DNA of 64,000 nucleotides from Ancylobacter tetraedralis. GTDB lineage: Bacteria; Pseudomonadota; Alphaproteobacteria; Rhizobiales; Xanthobacteraceae. Below the pieces are notes generated by a model, which worked only from the letters and a program-made list of their open reading frames with translations, was not told the DNA's origin and made no database searches. The translations under genes and the position numbers were made by a program. How positions within the stretch are numbered: position 1 is the first letter of the stretch; each line of letters opens with the position of its first letter. The stretch spans positions 534,682-598,681 of the forward strand of contig NZ_JACICD010000001.1 of NCBI RefSeq assembly GCF_014195655.1. Reading direction: 5' to 3'. Shown here one piece after another: positions 46,690 to 55,899 of the stretch.

Positions 46690-47642
46690 CCGCGCGCCCC
46701 CGCATCATGGCGCTGCGCGTGGCCGCCGCCATTCCGCTCTCACCAACGCTCAAGGCCTTCACCTTCATCCCCGCCGATGGCGGGCTGGTTCCGCCCTCGG
46801 GCCCCGGCGCGCATCTGCGGCTGAATCTGCCCGTGCCCGGACGCACGCTCAAGAACGCCTATTCACTCATTTCCAACCCGCAGGACCGCAGCCACCACTC
46901 CATCATCGTGCGGCGTGTCGCCGGGTCGAAGGGCGGTTCGGCCTTCCTGCATGAGGAGGTGCAGGACGGCGATGTGATCGAGGCCGGGCTGCCGGCCAAT
47001 CTCTTCCCGGTCGTGCGCACGGCGCGGCGCCATCTCATGGTGTCGGGCGGCATCGGCCTCACGCCGTTCCTCGCCTATATCGCCGCCTTCGAGGCCGCCG
47101 GCACGCCGTGGGAACTGCACCATTTCTGCCGGCCCGACGAGCGCTCCGTGTTCGAAGGGCTGCTCGCGCGCTATCCGGCCTCGAAGGTGAACATCCATTG
47201 CGATGTCGATCTGGCGGTGCTGGAGGAGGTGCTGGCGCGCCAGCCGCTTGGCACGCATTTCTACACCTGCGGCCCCGCGCTCCTGATGGATTCGGCGATC
47301 GAGCGCGCCGCCGCGCTCGGCTGGCCGCGCTCGCGGCTGCATTCGGAATCCTTCGGCGGCGCGGCCGAGGGCGGCGAGCCCTTCATCGCGGTGCTTCGGC
47401 GCTCGGGGCTGGAAGTGATGGTGGGCGCCGATACCAGCCTGCTCGCCGCCATCGAGGCCGCCGGCGTCGAAGCGCCCTGCCTGTGCCGGGGCGGTGCCTG
47501 CGGCCAGTGCCTCATCGAGGTGGCGGAAGGCATTCCCGAACACCGCGATCATTTCCTCGATGGCGAGGAACGTGCCTCGAACCGCCTCATCATGACCTGC
47601 GTGTCGCGGTCCCGTACCGCGCGCCTCGTTCTCGACCTCTGA
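46686..47642 (+). CDS. dmmB: dimethylamine monooxygenase reductase subunit DmmB (PDR/VanB family)
   Basis: A 318-residue electron-transfer flavoprotein: flavin domain with YSLISNP, NAD domain beginning LMVSGGIGLTPFLAY and a C-terminal plant-type [2Fe-2S] ferredoxin with CRGGACGQC (C-x4-C-x2-C) and a final Cys in LIMTC. This domain order is that of phthalate-dioxygenase-reductase/VanB proteins. It passes NAD(P)H electrons to the DmmC heme oxygenase component. Overlaps dmmA; dmmC follows 16 bp later. Confidence 0.92.
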   Translation: MTARPRIMALRVAAAIPLSPTLKAFTFIPADGGLVPPSGPGAHLRLNLPVPGRTLKNAYSLISNPQDRSHHSIIVRRVAGSKGGSAFLHEEVQDGDVIEAGLPANLFPVVRTARRHLMVSGGIGLTPFLAYIAAFEAAGTPWELHHFCRPDERSVFEGLLARYPASKVNIHCDVDLAVLEEVLARQPLGTHFYTCGPALLMDSAIERAAALGWPRSRLHSESFGGAAEGGEPFIAVLRRSGLEVMVGADTSLLAAIEAAGVEAPCLCRGGACGQCLIEVAEGIPEHRDHFLDGEERASNRLIMTCVSRSRTARLVLDL

Positions 47643-47658
47643 CCGGACGGAGCCTGCC

Positions 47659-48741
47659 GTGACCATCCAGTTCAAGCCGGACGAGACGTTCCGCGACGAC
47701 TTCCGCTATTCCAACTCCGACGCCGCGGTGCTGCGCTTTCCGTTCCCCTTCCCGGAAGACGCCTACATGTACTCGGTGAACATCGAGCCGCATGTGCCGG
47801 GCGGGGCGACGCCGGCCTTCGACAACCCGTTCGATGTCGACGAGCATTATGTCGCCGAGTGCCGCGAGCGGGCACAGGTGCTGGAGCAGGACCCCAGCCG
47901 CTGCAAGGTGCTGCCGCACATGATGGCGGCGCAGTGGGACACGCTGGAACTGCTCATGGAGAGCCTGGCGACCTCCTATCCCGCGCATTTCACCCTCACC
48001 CGCGAGGGCACCAGCTGGACCTGGGAGAACCGCCCGCTCGGCATTCGCGACAGCTTCACCTTCGGCGATGCCTCAACCCTGCCGCTGCCGCCCTTCGAGT
48101 ACATCACCCGTCAGGCGCAGGGCGACTTCACCCTGCAGGACCAGCGCGACGACAACCTGTTTATCGATGCCGGCATGGTGACGACGCAGGCCGACTGGTC
48201 GCTCGATTTCGATGTCGGCATGAGCTTCCACCAGTGGCACGGCCCGGTGCCGCTCGCCCACCAGAAGGGGGTGTTCGACCGCGCGCTCAAGTTCCTGCTG
48301 CGCCTGCAATATGGCGCGCCGGTGCGCCGGTTGAACTGGACCATGACGGTCAATCCGCGGCTCGACACCAGCCCGGAGAATTACCCGCAATGGGGACCGG
48401 ATCGCACCACGCTGACGGCCGAGAACATCGGGCAGAAGCTGCATCTGCGTGTCGAACTGCAGTCGCTGTTCCGCCTGCCGCGCTCCAACGCCATTCTTTT
48501 CGGCATACGCTGCTATCTCTGCAGCATCGAGGACCTTGCCCGCGTGGAATTGTGGGGCAAGCGCCTGCACCGCGTGCTGCGCGACCTGCACCCCGAGATT
48601 GCCGACTACAAGGGCACGACGCGCTTTCGCGAGATGGCGGTGGCCTATCTCGCGCCGTTCGATGACGGCGCCGAACTGCCGGCGGGCACGGCGCCCCGCC
48701 AGTCCACCCTGCCGCCCGCCGCCCTGCCTGTCGAGCGCTGA
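47659..48741 (+). CDS. dmmC: dimethylamine monooxygenase heme-dependent oxidative N-demethylase subunit DmmC
   Basis: A 360-residue protein of the heme-dependent oxidative N-demethylase family (formerly DUF3445): FRYSNSD, LRFPFPFPEDAYMYSVNIEP (core FPFPEDAYMYS), SFHQWHGPVP, the RLNWTMTVNPRLDT segment and RVELQSLFRLPRSNAILFGIRCYL (core QSLFRLPRS) are recognised as conserved blocks. This is the catalytic part of dimethylamine monooxygenase. Translation starts at GTG 47659. It is the third gene of dmmABC, followed eight bases later by the regulator. Confidence 0.9.
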   Translation: MTIQFKPDETFRDDFRYSNSDAAVLRFPFPFPEDAYMYSVNIEPHVPGGATPAFDNPFDVDEHYVAECRERAQVLEQDPSRCKVLPHMMAAQWDTLELLMESLATSYPAHFTLTREGTSWTWENRPLGIRDSFTFGDASTLPLPPFEYITRQAQGDFTLQDQRDDNLFIDAGMVTTQADWSLDFDVGMSFHQWHGPVPLAHQKGVFDRALKFLLRLQYGAPVRRLNWTMTVNPRLDTSPENYPQWGPDRTTLTAENIGQKLHLRVELQSLFRLPRSNAILFGIRCYLCSIEDLARVELWGKRLHRVLRDLHPEIADYKGTTRFREMAVAYLAPFDDGAELPAGTAPRQSTLPPAALPVER

Positions 48742-48748
48742 GGCCGGC

Positions 48749-49504
48749 ATGCGCATGCCGCTTCGCACCCTGACCCGACCGGCCGAGTCGCCGCCCGCCC
48801 CGGCGGAGAGCGAGACGAGGGCGGACGGTGCCCCGGCGGTGAACGGCAAGGCGCCCGCCAGGTCCCCCGTCGAGGCGCTACCGGGCACGGGCGAGGAGGG
48901 CCTTCCCACCGGCTCCAACGCTCCGCGCGCCGCCAGCCTGACGGTCGAGCAGGCGATCGGCGCGCAGATCCGCCAGCATCGCAAGACGCTGGACATCACC
49001 AGCGCCGAGCTGGCGGCAACGGCGCGGATTTCCCCGGGCATGATCTCGAAGATCGAGAACGGGCAGATCTCCTCCTCGCTGGCCACGCTCACCGCGCTGG
49101 CCAGCGCGCTGAACGTGCCGATCGCCTCGCTGTTTGCCGGCTATGACGACCGGCGCGACTGCTCCTTCGTCAAGGCGGGGCAGGGCGCCCTCATCGAGCG
49201 GCGCGGCACCAAGGCGGGGCACATCTACGAACTGCTCGGCCATTCGCTCGGCGCGGGGGTGATGATCGAGCCGTTCCTGATCACCCTGACGGAAGAGGCC
49301 GCGCCCTATTCCGCGTTCCGCCATGCCGGGGTGGAGCTGATCTACATGCTCGGCGGCTGCGTCGGCTATCGCCACGGCGACCGGATCTACCAGCTGGAGC
49401 CCGGCGACACCCTGTTCTTCGACGCCTCCGCCCAGCACGGGCCGGAGGAACTGATCTCCGTGCCGGCGACCTACCTGTCGATCATCGTCTACCCCAAGGA
49501 ATGA
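48749..49504 (+). CDS. XRE-family regulator with cupin sensor domain
   Basis: A 251-residue regulator: a disordered Pro/Ala/Glu-rich leader (residues 1-65), an HTH_3 domain (about 68-125; IGAQIRQHRKTLDITSAELAATARISPGMISKIENGQ, core SPGMISKIENG) and a C-terminal cupin (about 150-248; HAGVELIYMLGG and LEPGDTLFFDASAQHGPE). XRE-cupin proteins often control small-molecule and amine catabolism. Lying directly after dmmC and before tmoXVW, it probably senses a methylated amine and controls this island. Confidence 0.87.
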   Translation: MRMPLRTLTRPAESPPAPAESETRADGAPAVNGKAPARSPVEALPGTGEEGLPTGSNAPRAASLTVEQAIGAQIRQHRKTLDITSAELAATARISPGMISKIENGQISSSLATLTALASALNVPIASLFAGYDDRRDCSFVKAGQGALIERRGTKAGHIYELLGHSLGAGVMIEPFLITLTEEAAPYSAFRHAGVELIYMLGGCVGYRHGDRIYQLEPGDTLFFDASAQHGPEELISVPATYLSIIVYPKE

Positions 49505-49653
49505 GTGCCGCGGCGGCACATCCTTCCGCGCGAAAACGTCCTTGGCGCGCCGATCTAGTGGCCTGACATTTGCCTACCAAGAAAGTGATGTTCCTGCGGG
49601 GACACTCTTCGCGACGCATTGCCTCCAGAGAACCATCCAAGGGAAAAGCTCCG

Positions 49654-50598
49654 ATGCGCGTTCAAAGCCTCCTCAAGACCCTCGCGGTGTGCGGGGTACT
49701 CGGCGGACTGCCCGCTTTGGCCCCCGCTCCGGCGCGGGCCGATGAATCCAAGGACACCATCATCATCGCCCTGCATGACTGGACGGGCCAGCACATCACC
49801 TCGCACATCACGGGCGAGCTGCTGAAGGCGAAGGGCTACAAGGTCGACTACGTCACCATCGACTACCTGACCGGCCTCACCGCGATGGAAAATGGCGACA
49901 TCACCTTCATGTCGGAGCTGTGGGCCACCACGGCGGGAGATGCCATGAAGGCCTCCGACGCCACCGGCAAGACCGAGAATCTCGGCCCCCTCGGCCCGGC
50001 GGCCAAGGAGGAATGGTGGTATCCGCTCTACATGAAGGAGAAGTGCCCCGGCCTGCCGGACTGGAAGGCGCTGCTGAAGTGCGGCGAGGCGTTCTCCGCG
50101 CCCGAGACCGCGCCCAAGGGCCGCTATCTCGGCATGGAAGCCACCTGGGGCGGGCATGATCCCGAGCGTATCGAGGCGCTGGGCCTGCCCTTCGTCGCGG
50201 TCGATGCCGGCACCGAGGCGGCGATGTTCGCCGAGCTGAAATCGGCCTATGAGCGCAAGGCGCCGATCCTGCTGTGGGTCTACTCGCCGCACTGGGTGCC
50301 CTCCGTCTTCGAGGGGGAGTGGGTGCAGTTCCCGGAATATGAGGCGGCCTGCTACACCGATCCCAAATGGGGCATCAATCCTGACAAGGCGTTCGACTGC
50401 GGCAAGCCGCATGGCGAGATCTTCAAGTACACCTCCGCCGAGACCAAGAAAAAGTGGCCCGGTGCCTATGCGGTAATGAAGAAGCTCAAGGTCGATGGAC
50501 CCGAGCTGAACCTCATGGTCAAGGAGGTCGATGTCGACGGCAAGCCGCTGGATGAGGTCGTCGCCGCCTATGTGACCAAGCACAAGGGCGAATACTGA
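49654..50598 (+). CDS. tmoX: TMAO ABC transporter substrate-binding protein
   Basis: A 314-residue exported binding protein of the glycine betaine (OpuAC/ProX) class. The signal peptide ends about residue 28 (APARA before DESKD). The mature protein starts TIIIALHDWTGQHI and is rich in tryptophans placed to form an aromatic cage for a quaternary or N-oxide ligand (DWTGQ, SELWATT, EEWWYPLY, ATWGGHD, LWVYSPHW). In this gene neighbourhood it corresponds to TmoX, the TMAO-binding protein; betaine or choline remain possible ligands. AAGGGAAAA precedes ATG 49654. Confidence 0.88.
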   Translation: MRVQSLLKTLAVCGVLGGLPALAPAPARADESKDTIIIALHDWTGQHITSHITGELLKAKGYKVDYVTIDYLTGLTAMENGDITFMSELWATTAGDAMKASDATGKTENLGPLGPAAKEEWWYPLYMKEKCPGLPDWKALLKCGEAFSAPETAPKGRYLGMEATWGGHDPERIEALGLPFVAVDAGTEAAMFAELKSAYERKAPILLWVYSPHWVPSVFEGEWVQFPEYEAACYTDPKWGINPDKAFDCGKPHGEIFKYTSAETKKKWPGAYAVMKKLKVDGPELNLMVKEVDVDGKPLDEVVAAYVTKHKGEY

Positions 50599-50605
50599 TC
50601 GCTCG

Positions 50606-50638
50606 CCCGGCGCCGCTGCCCTTTGCCGCGGCGCCGGG
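50606..50638 (+). repeat. hairpin between tmoX and tmoV
   Basis: CCCGGCGCCGC (50606-50616) and its exact complement (50628-50638) form an 11-bp stem just after the tmoX stop. It lacks a T-run. Such structures after binding-protein genes usually stabilise the upstream mRNA so that more binding protein than membrane components is made. Confidence 0.65.
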
Positions 50639-50693
50639 TTCGCCTGCCTGATTGCCTTGTCGCCACCCGACCGATCGATGAAGGGCCCTCTCC

Positions 50694-51776
50694 ATGGCCA
50701 TGGTCTCTCTCGCGCCAGACACCGCGTCTTCCTCCGCCAAGGTGCGGGCCGCCACGGACGCGCCGGCGGCGCTGATCTGCCGCAACCTGTGGAAGATCTA
50801 CGGCGCCAATGCCGAGGCCTTCCTGCGCGAGAACCCGATGCCCACGCATGCCGAGGTGCGCGCGGCCGGCCTGTTCGCGGCGGTGCGCGATGCCTCGCTG
50901 GAAATCCGCCAGGGCGAGATCTTCATCATCATGGGCCTGTCCGGCTCGGGCAAATCCACGCTGGTGCGCTGCCTCTCGCGCCTGGTGGAGCCGACCGGCG
51001 GCTCGGTGTTCTACGAGCACCAGAACCTTCTGCGCATGTCGCCGGCCGAACTCATCCAGGTGCGACGGCACAAGATGGGCATGGTGTTCCAGAATTTCGC
51101 GCTGCTGCCGCACCGCACCGTGCTCGGCAATGTCGCCTTCCCGCTGGAAGTGCAGGGCATGCCGAAGGAGGAGCGCGAGGCGCGGGCGCTGAAGATGATC
51201 GACCTTGTCGGCCTCACCGAGCGCGCCGGCTACTACCCGCGCGAACTCTCGGGCGGCCAGCAGCAGCGCGTCGGCATCGCCCGTTCGCTGGCGGTGGAGC
51301 CGGCGCTGTGGTTCCTCGACGAGCCGTTCTCCGCGCTCGATCCGCTGATCCGCCACGAGATGCAGAACGAGTTCCTGCGCCTGCAGCGCATGCTGTCCAA
51401 GACCATCGTCTTCATCACGCATGATTTCGACGAGGCCATCCGGCTCGGCGACCGCATCGCCATCATGAAGGACGGCGCGGTCATCCAGGTCGGCACGGCC
51501 GAGGAACTCGTGCTCAACCCGGCCTCCGATTATGTCTCCGCCTTCACCCGCCATGTGGCGCGGGCCAAGGTACTCACCGCCGGCGGTGTCAGCGTGCCGG
51601 TCACGCCCGGCGAGGCGCTCGGCGCCACGGTGCCGGCGCGCGCGCTGGTGGCCGAGGTGGCGGAAGTGGTGCTCACCTCAAACCTGCCCGCGGCGGTGGT
51701 GGACAAGAACGGCATGGTCATCGGCAAGCTGGAGCGAGCGAACGTGATCGCCAATCTGGTTGGAGGCGTTCCGTGA
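50694..51776 (+). CDS. tmoV: TMAO ABC transporter ATP-binding protein
   Basis: A 360-residue ProV/OpuAA-type ATPase: an N-terminal extension with the typical LWKIYGANAEAFL helix, Walker A GLSGSGKST, Q-loop FQNFALLPHRT, signature LSGGQQQR and Walker B LWFLDEPFSALDP. A C-terminal tail of about 90 residues replaces or shortens the CBS pair of osmosensing homologues, which suits a catabolic importer. Its stop overlaps tmoW by GTGA. Confidence 0.9.
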   Translation: MAMVSLAPDTASSSAKVRAATDAPAALICRNLWKIYGANAEAFLRENPMPTHAEVRAAGLFAAVRDASLEIRQGEIFIIMGLSGSGKSTLVRCLSRLVEPTGGSVFYEHQNLLRMSPAELIQVRRHKMGMVFQNFALLPHRTVLGNVAFPLEVQGMPKEEREARALKMIDLVGLTERAGYYPRELSGGQQQRVGIARSLAVEPALWFLDEPFSALDPLIRHEMQNEFLRLQRMLSKTIVFITHDFDEAIRLGDRIAIMKDGAVIQVGTAEELVLNPASDYVSAFTRHVARAKVLTAGGVSVPVTPGEALGATVPARALVAEVAEVVLTSNLPAAVVDKNGMVIGKLERANVIANLVGGVP

Positions 51777-53764
51777 GCGAGGTGGCGCTGCCGCGCGAGG
51801 AGGCGCACCCGCGCCGCTTTCCCGTCGGCTGGATGGTGGCCGCCCTCGTGGCGCTCGCCGTCCTCCTGCCCTATGCGGCGCCGGGCATGTTCGGCTGGGC
51901 GAAGTCCTACCCCGCCACATGGATCGTGCCGATCAGCGACTGGCTGAAGGCGTTCCTCTATTGGCTGGCGCGCGACGCCACCTTCGGCCTCTTCACCTTC
52001 AAGGACATGACGCGCTTCGTCTCCGGCCTGTTCGGCCATGCGCTGGATGTGCCGAAGGCGCTGCTCTCGACGGGCATCACCCTTGGCGACGAGGACGGCG
52101 CCTTCCACATTCCGCGCCTCTCCTGGGCCGGGCTCATCGCGGCGGTGACGATCTGGAGCTACCTGCTGGGCGGCGCGCGCCTCGCGCTGCTGGGCTTCGT
52201 CGGTTTCGGCTATATCCTTGTCTTCGGGCAGTGGGACAGCGCGATGGTGACGCTGTCGCAGGTCATCGTCGCGGTGCTGAGCGGGGTGGTCGGCGGCATC
52301 CTCATCGGCATCCTCGCCTATCGCGTGCCACGCATCGAGGGCGCGGTGGTGGCCGCGCTCGACTTCATGCAAACCGTGCCGACCTTCGCCTATCTGGTGC
52401 CGCTGGTCTTCCTCGTCGGCGTCGGCCCGGTGTCGGGCATGCTGGCGACCATTCTCTACGCCATGCCGCCCATGGTGCGGGTCACCCTGATGGCGCTGAA
52501 GCGCGTGCCGCCGGAACTCGACGAACTCGCGCGCATGACCGGCTGCGAGCCGCGCCAGGCGCTGTGGAAGGTGCTGGTGCCGTCCGCCCGCGACGACCTC
52601 TTGGTCGGCGTCAACCAGGTGATCATGCTGACCCTCAACATGATCATCATCGCCGCCATGATCGGCGCCGGGGGGCTCGGCTTCGACGTGCTCAACGCGC
52701 TGCGTCAGGCCAATGGCCTGGGCAAGGGCCTGGAGGCCGGGCTGGCCGTGGTGGCGCTCGCCATCGTGCTCGACCGCATGAGCCGCGCGCTGGTGGAAAT
52801 GCGCCCGGTGCACGGGCCCGCCGCGCAGCGCCGCCGGCAGCTGTTCTGGCTCGGTCTCGTCGTGCTCATCGGCTTCACGGCGCTCTCCTTCGTCGTCCCG
52901 GCGCTGGAGAAACTGCCGAACGAGTACCGCATCTCCACCGGCAACATGTGGTCGGACGTGGTGTCGTGGGTGAACATCAACATGTTCGCCACCACCGATG
53001 CCATCCGCACCTTCCTGCTGCTCTACCTGCTGGTGCCGGTGAAGACCTTCCTCATCGGCTTTCCCTGGCTGGGGCTGGTGGCGGTGGTGGGCGGGGGAGC
53101 CTATGCCCTGGGGGGCTGGCGCTTCGCGCTGGGGATGATGGCGCTCATCGCCTTCATCCCCGTCGCCGGGCTGTGGGAGCGCGGCATGACGACGATCTAC
53201 CTGTGCTCGATCTCGGTCGTCATCGCCACGCTGATCGGCCTGCCGCTCGGCCTGCTCGGCAGCCGTTCCGAGCGCATGCACGCGTTTCTCGGCGCGATGT
53301 GCGACACGCTGCAGACGCTGCCCTCCTTCGTCTACCTGCTCCCGGTGGTGATGCTGTTCCGCATCGGCGACGTGTCGGCGCTGGTGGCCATCGTGCTCTA
53401 TGCCATGGTGCCGGCCATCCGCTTCACCGACCATGGCCTCAGGCGCGTGCCGCCGAGCCTGCAGGAGGCCGGAACCATGGCCGGCTGCACCGGCACGCAG
53501 CGCCTCACCAAGGTGGAGCTGCCCTATGCGCTGCCGGAAATCATGCTGGGCGTGAACCAGGTGATCATGATGGCGCTGTCCATGCTGGTCGTGTCGTCCT
53601 TCGTGGGCACCAACGATCTCGGCAAGCAGATCCAGGTGGCGATCTCGCAGGCCGATCCCGGCAAGGGCCTGTCCGCGGGCCTCGCCATCGCCTTTCTCGG
53701 CATCCTCGCCGACCGCATGATCGGCCGTTTCGTCGCCGCCCGCCGCCAGCGCATGGGGCTGTAG
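51773..53764 (+). CDS. tmoW: TMAO ABC transporter permease, fused double-domain
   Basis: A 663-residue permease with two homologous OpuAB-like halves (about 110-350 and 430-660), each with five to six helices and an EAA-type loop (DELARMTGCEPRQALWKVLVPSA and QEAGTMAGCTGTQRLTKVELPYA; cores RMTGCEPRQA and TMAGCTGTQR). The tandem arrangement is typical of TmoW and some choline/betaine systems. Starts with GTG overlapping tmoV. It ends 17 bp from the convergent sigma-54 regulator stop. Confidence 0.9.
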   Translation: MSEVALPREEAHPRRFPVGWMVAALVALAVLLPYAAPGMFGWAKSYPATWIVPISDWLKAFLYWLARDATFGLFTFKDMTRFVSGLFGHALDVPKALLSTGITLGDEDGAFHIPRLSWAGLIAAVTIWSYLLGGARLALLGFVGFGYILVFGQWDSAMVTLSQVIVAVLSGVVGGILIGILAYRVPRIEGAVVAALDFMQTVPTFAYLVPLVFLVGVGPVSGMLATILYAMPPMVRVTLMALKRVPPELDELARMTGCEPRQALWKVLVPSARDDLLVGVNQVIMLTLNMIIIAAMIGAGGLGFDVLNALRQANGLGKGLEAGLAVVALAIVLDRMSRALVEMRPVHGPAAQRRRQLFWLGLVVLIGFTALSFVVPALEKLPNEYRISTGNMWSDVVSWVNINMFATTDAIRTFLLLYLLVPVKTFLIGFPWLGLVAVVGGGAYALGGWRFALGMMALIAFIPVAGLWERGMTTIYLCSISVVIATLIGLPLGLLGSRSERMHAFLGAMCDTLQTLPSFVYLLPVVMLFRIGDVSALVAIVLYAMVPAIRFTDHGLRRVPPSLQEAGTMAGCTGTQRLTKVELPYALPEIMLGVNQVIMMALSMLVVSSFVGTNDLGKQIQVAISQADPGKGLSAGLAIAFLGILADRMIGRFVAARRQRMGL

Positions 53765-53781
53765 GAGGAGCCCTCACGCCC

Positions 53782-55647
53782 TCACGCGTCGTCGAGGTGT
53801 TTGTAGACCGTGGTGCGCGAAATGCCGAGCTGGCGCGCGGTGGCGAGCACATTGCCGCCGCTGTCGCGATAGGCCTCGCGGATCTGCCGGCAGCGCAGCC
53901 GTGCCAGCATCGTATCGGCACAATGCCGGCAGACCTCCGCCGCCGCCTCCGGGTCCGCCGGCTCATCGTCCTCTTCCGCCTCGTCCAGGGCGTCGTCGGT
54001 CAGCACGGCGCGCCGCAGGAAGGATTGCAGTTCGCGAATATTGCCGTGCCACGGCCGGAGCCGGGCACGCTGCAGCGCGGCCTCGCGGAGCGTCGCGTCG
54101 GGCGCATGGAGCGCCAAGAGGTGGCGCGCGATGGCGTCGAAATCGCTGCGCGCCCGCAGCGGCGGAATCTCCAGGGCAAAACCGCACAGGCGGTAATAGA
54201 GATCGGAACGGAACTGCCGCGCCGCTGCGGCTGCCGCCAGATCGCGATTGGTGGCGGAGACGATCTGCACGTCCAGCTTCACGACGCGCGTGCCGCCGAT
54301 GGCGCGCAGCTCCATCGTGTCGAGGAAGCGCAGCAGCGCGCTCTGGGCGGCGAGGGGGATCTCGCCCACCTCGTCGAGGAACAGCGTGCCCTTGTCGGCC
54401 AGACGTATGAGACCGGAGGAGCCCTCGTTGCGCGCGCTGGTATAGGCGCCGCGCTCATGGCCGAACAATTCGCCGATGAACAGGCTCTCGGGCAGCGCGC
54501 CGCAATTGACCGCGACGAACGGCCCGGTCCGGCCGCTGATCTCGTGGACATGGCGGGCCATCAGCTCCTTGCCGGTGCCGGTCTCGCCGTGAATATGCAC
54601 GGCCAGCCGGCTGCGCACCGCCGCCTCCAGCCCGCGCATGCGCCGGCGCAGCACCGGATCCTCGCACACGAAGGCGGGCGTCGGCACGGAGGCCTTGGAC
54701 GGCGTCACGGCGGGCGGCGCGGCCTTGACCGGGACGGCCGTGCGGCCGGCGAGGCGGCGGCAGCTCACATGCAGCAGGCTGCCGGCACGGTCGCGCAGCC
54801 GCGCCACGCCATGGGCGGCCATCTCGTCCGCCACCGCCCCGAGATTCCCGTCGAACAGCGCCTCGAATCGCTGGCCCGGCTCGGCCTCCAGCCCCGCCAG
54901 CATCGCCCGCGCGGGGCGGTTGAGCGACAGCAGCACGCCCTCGGGCGACAGGGCGATGAGCCCGGCCGACAGCGTATCGAGATATTCCGCGCGCGGGTGC
55001 AGGGCGATGAGCAGCACGTCGCTGCGCTCCTGCGCGATCAGCCCGTTCTCCACCGCCGCCGCCGCCATGCGCACCAGCGCATGGGTGTGCTGCTGGCGCG
55101 CCTCATTGGTGGAGGAGGCGTCGATCAGCCCGGCGATGCGGCCGGCGGGATCGAAGATCGGCACGGCCACGCAGCTCAGCCGGCCGTGGCTGGCGAAGAA
55201 GTGCTCGCGCCCATAGACCGCGGCCGGGGCCTGTTCCACCAGCGCGAGGCCGAGCGCATTGGTGCCGCGCATCGTCTCGTCCCAGCGGCTGCCCGGCACG
55301 ATGGCGCGCCCGGCCTCGCTCTCGCTGAAGCGCGCGTCGCTGAGCGTGTCCAGCACCACCCCGTCGGCGTCGCCGAAGGCGATCATGAATTCCGAGCCGG
55401 CGATCTGCTCGTAAAGCAGCTGCATCTGCGCCAGCGCGAGGCGCCGCAGCAGCGCCCGCGCCTCGCGCCGCGCCTTCACCTCGGCAAAGGGCACCACGAC
55501 CTCGGAGGGTCGCTGGCCGGGATCGAGCCCGCCGGCGACGCAGCGTTCCCAGCTGCGGGCGATTTCCGGATTGAGCGCGCCGCCGGGAAAGCGGCCGCCG
55601 GCTTCGAGCGCGGCGCGCGCCCGGTCGAGGCTTGAGAGCGGTGGCAT
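53782..55647 (-). CDS. mimR: sigma-54-dependent enhancer-binding regulator, AcoR/MimR-like
   Basis: A 621-residue activator: N-terminal GAF-type sensor (about 60-200), central AAA+ domain with Walker A GETGTGKE and Walker B TLFLDEVGEIP, and a C-terminal Fis-type HTH (GGNVLATARQLGISRTTVYKHL, core LGISRTTVYKHL). The loop that normally reads GAFTGA and contacts sigma-54 is GAYTSA here. GGGAGG precedes the ATG. It is divergent from the alcohol dehydrogenase and monooxygenase genes, which have sigma-54 promoters, so it should activate them in response to a substrate such as propane, acetone or an alcohol. The long open frame upstream of the chosen start is not coding. Confidence 0.9.
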   Translation of the reverse strand: MPPLSSLDRARAALEAGGRFPGGALNPEIARSWERCVAGGLDPGQRPSEVVVPFAEVKARREARALLRRLALAQMQLLYEQIAGSEFMIAFGDADGVVLDTLSDARFSESEAGRAIVPGSRWDETMRGTNALGLALVEQAPAAVYGREHFFASHGRLSCVAVPIFDPAGRIAGLIDASSTNEARQQHTHALVRMAAAAVENGLIAQERSDVLLIALHPRAEYLDTLSAGLIALSPEGVLLSLNRPARAMLAGLEAEPGQRFEALFDGNLGAVADEMAAHGVARLRDRAGSLLHVSCRRLAGRTAVPVKAAPPAVTPSKASVPTPAFVCEDPVLRRRMRGLEAAVRSRLAVHIHGETGTGKELMARHVHEISGRTGPFVAVNCGALPESLFIGELFGHERGAYTSARNEGSSGLIRLADKGTLFLDEVGEIPLAAQSALLRFLDTMELRAIGGTRVVKLDVQIVSATNRDLAAAAAARQFRSDLYYRLCGFALEIPPLRARSDFDAIARHLLALHAPDATLREAALQRARLRPWHGNIRELQSFLRRAVLTDDALDEAEEDDEPADPEAAAEVCRHCADTMLARLRCRQIREAYRDSGGNVLATARQLGISRTTVYKHLDDA

Positions 55648-55828
55648 TGGCGTTCCTCCCGCGTTCTTATTTGCGGCGTTCTTTTCATTTTGCGCCAGCC
55701 TCCGCCCGATGCGCGCGGATGGCAATAGCCAGAAACTGGACACTGCGTTCGCCCGGCTGTTCAGGCGCTGGACGGCAATAGTGCGTCGCCGGAACGCCAA
55801 GTCATTGATAGATAAGGATAATGCTCTC

Positions 55829-55844
55829 TGGCACGGATGCTGCG
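55829..55844 (+). promoter_or_regulatory. sigma-54 promoter of the alcohol dehydrogenase gene
   Basis: TGGCACG-GATG-CTGC has GG (55830-55831) and GC (55842-55843) separated by exactly ten bases, matching the -24/-12 consensus except for C in place of the first T of TTGC. Transcription would start near 55855, which excludes the upstream in-frame ATG at 55837. GGCAATAG repeats at 55721-55728 and 55774-55781 could be part of an upstream activator site. Confidence 0.8.
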
Positions 55845-55899
55845 CTTGTTCTCTTCGACGACGGCGCAGGCCGGCGCGGAAAAAACAAGGGAGAACGCC

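Noticed and set aside
51760-55635. Very long open frame of about 1290 codons on the plus strand over tmoW and the regulator
   Set aside because: It runs out of frame or antisense to well-supported genes, is Arg/Ala/Gly-rich and has no domain; GC-rich DNA produces such frames.
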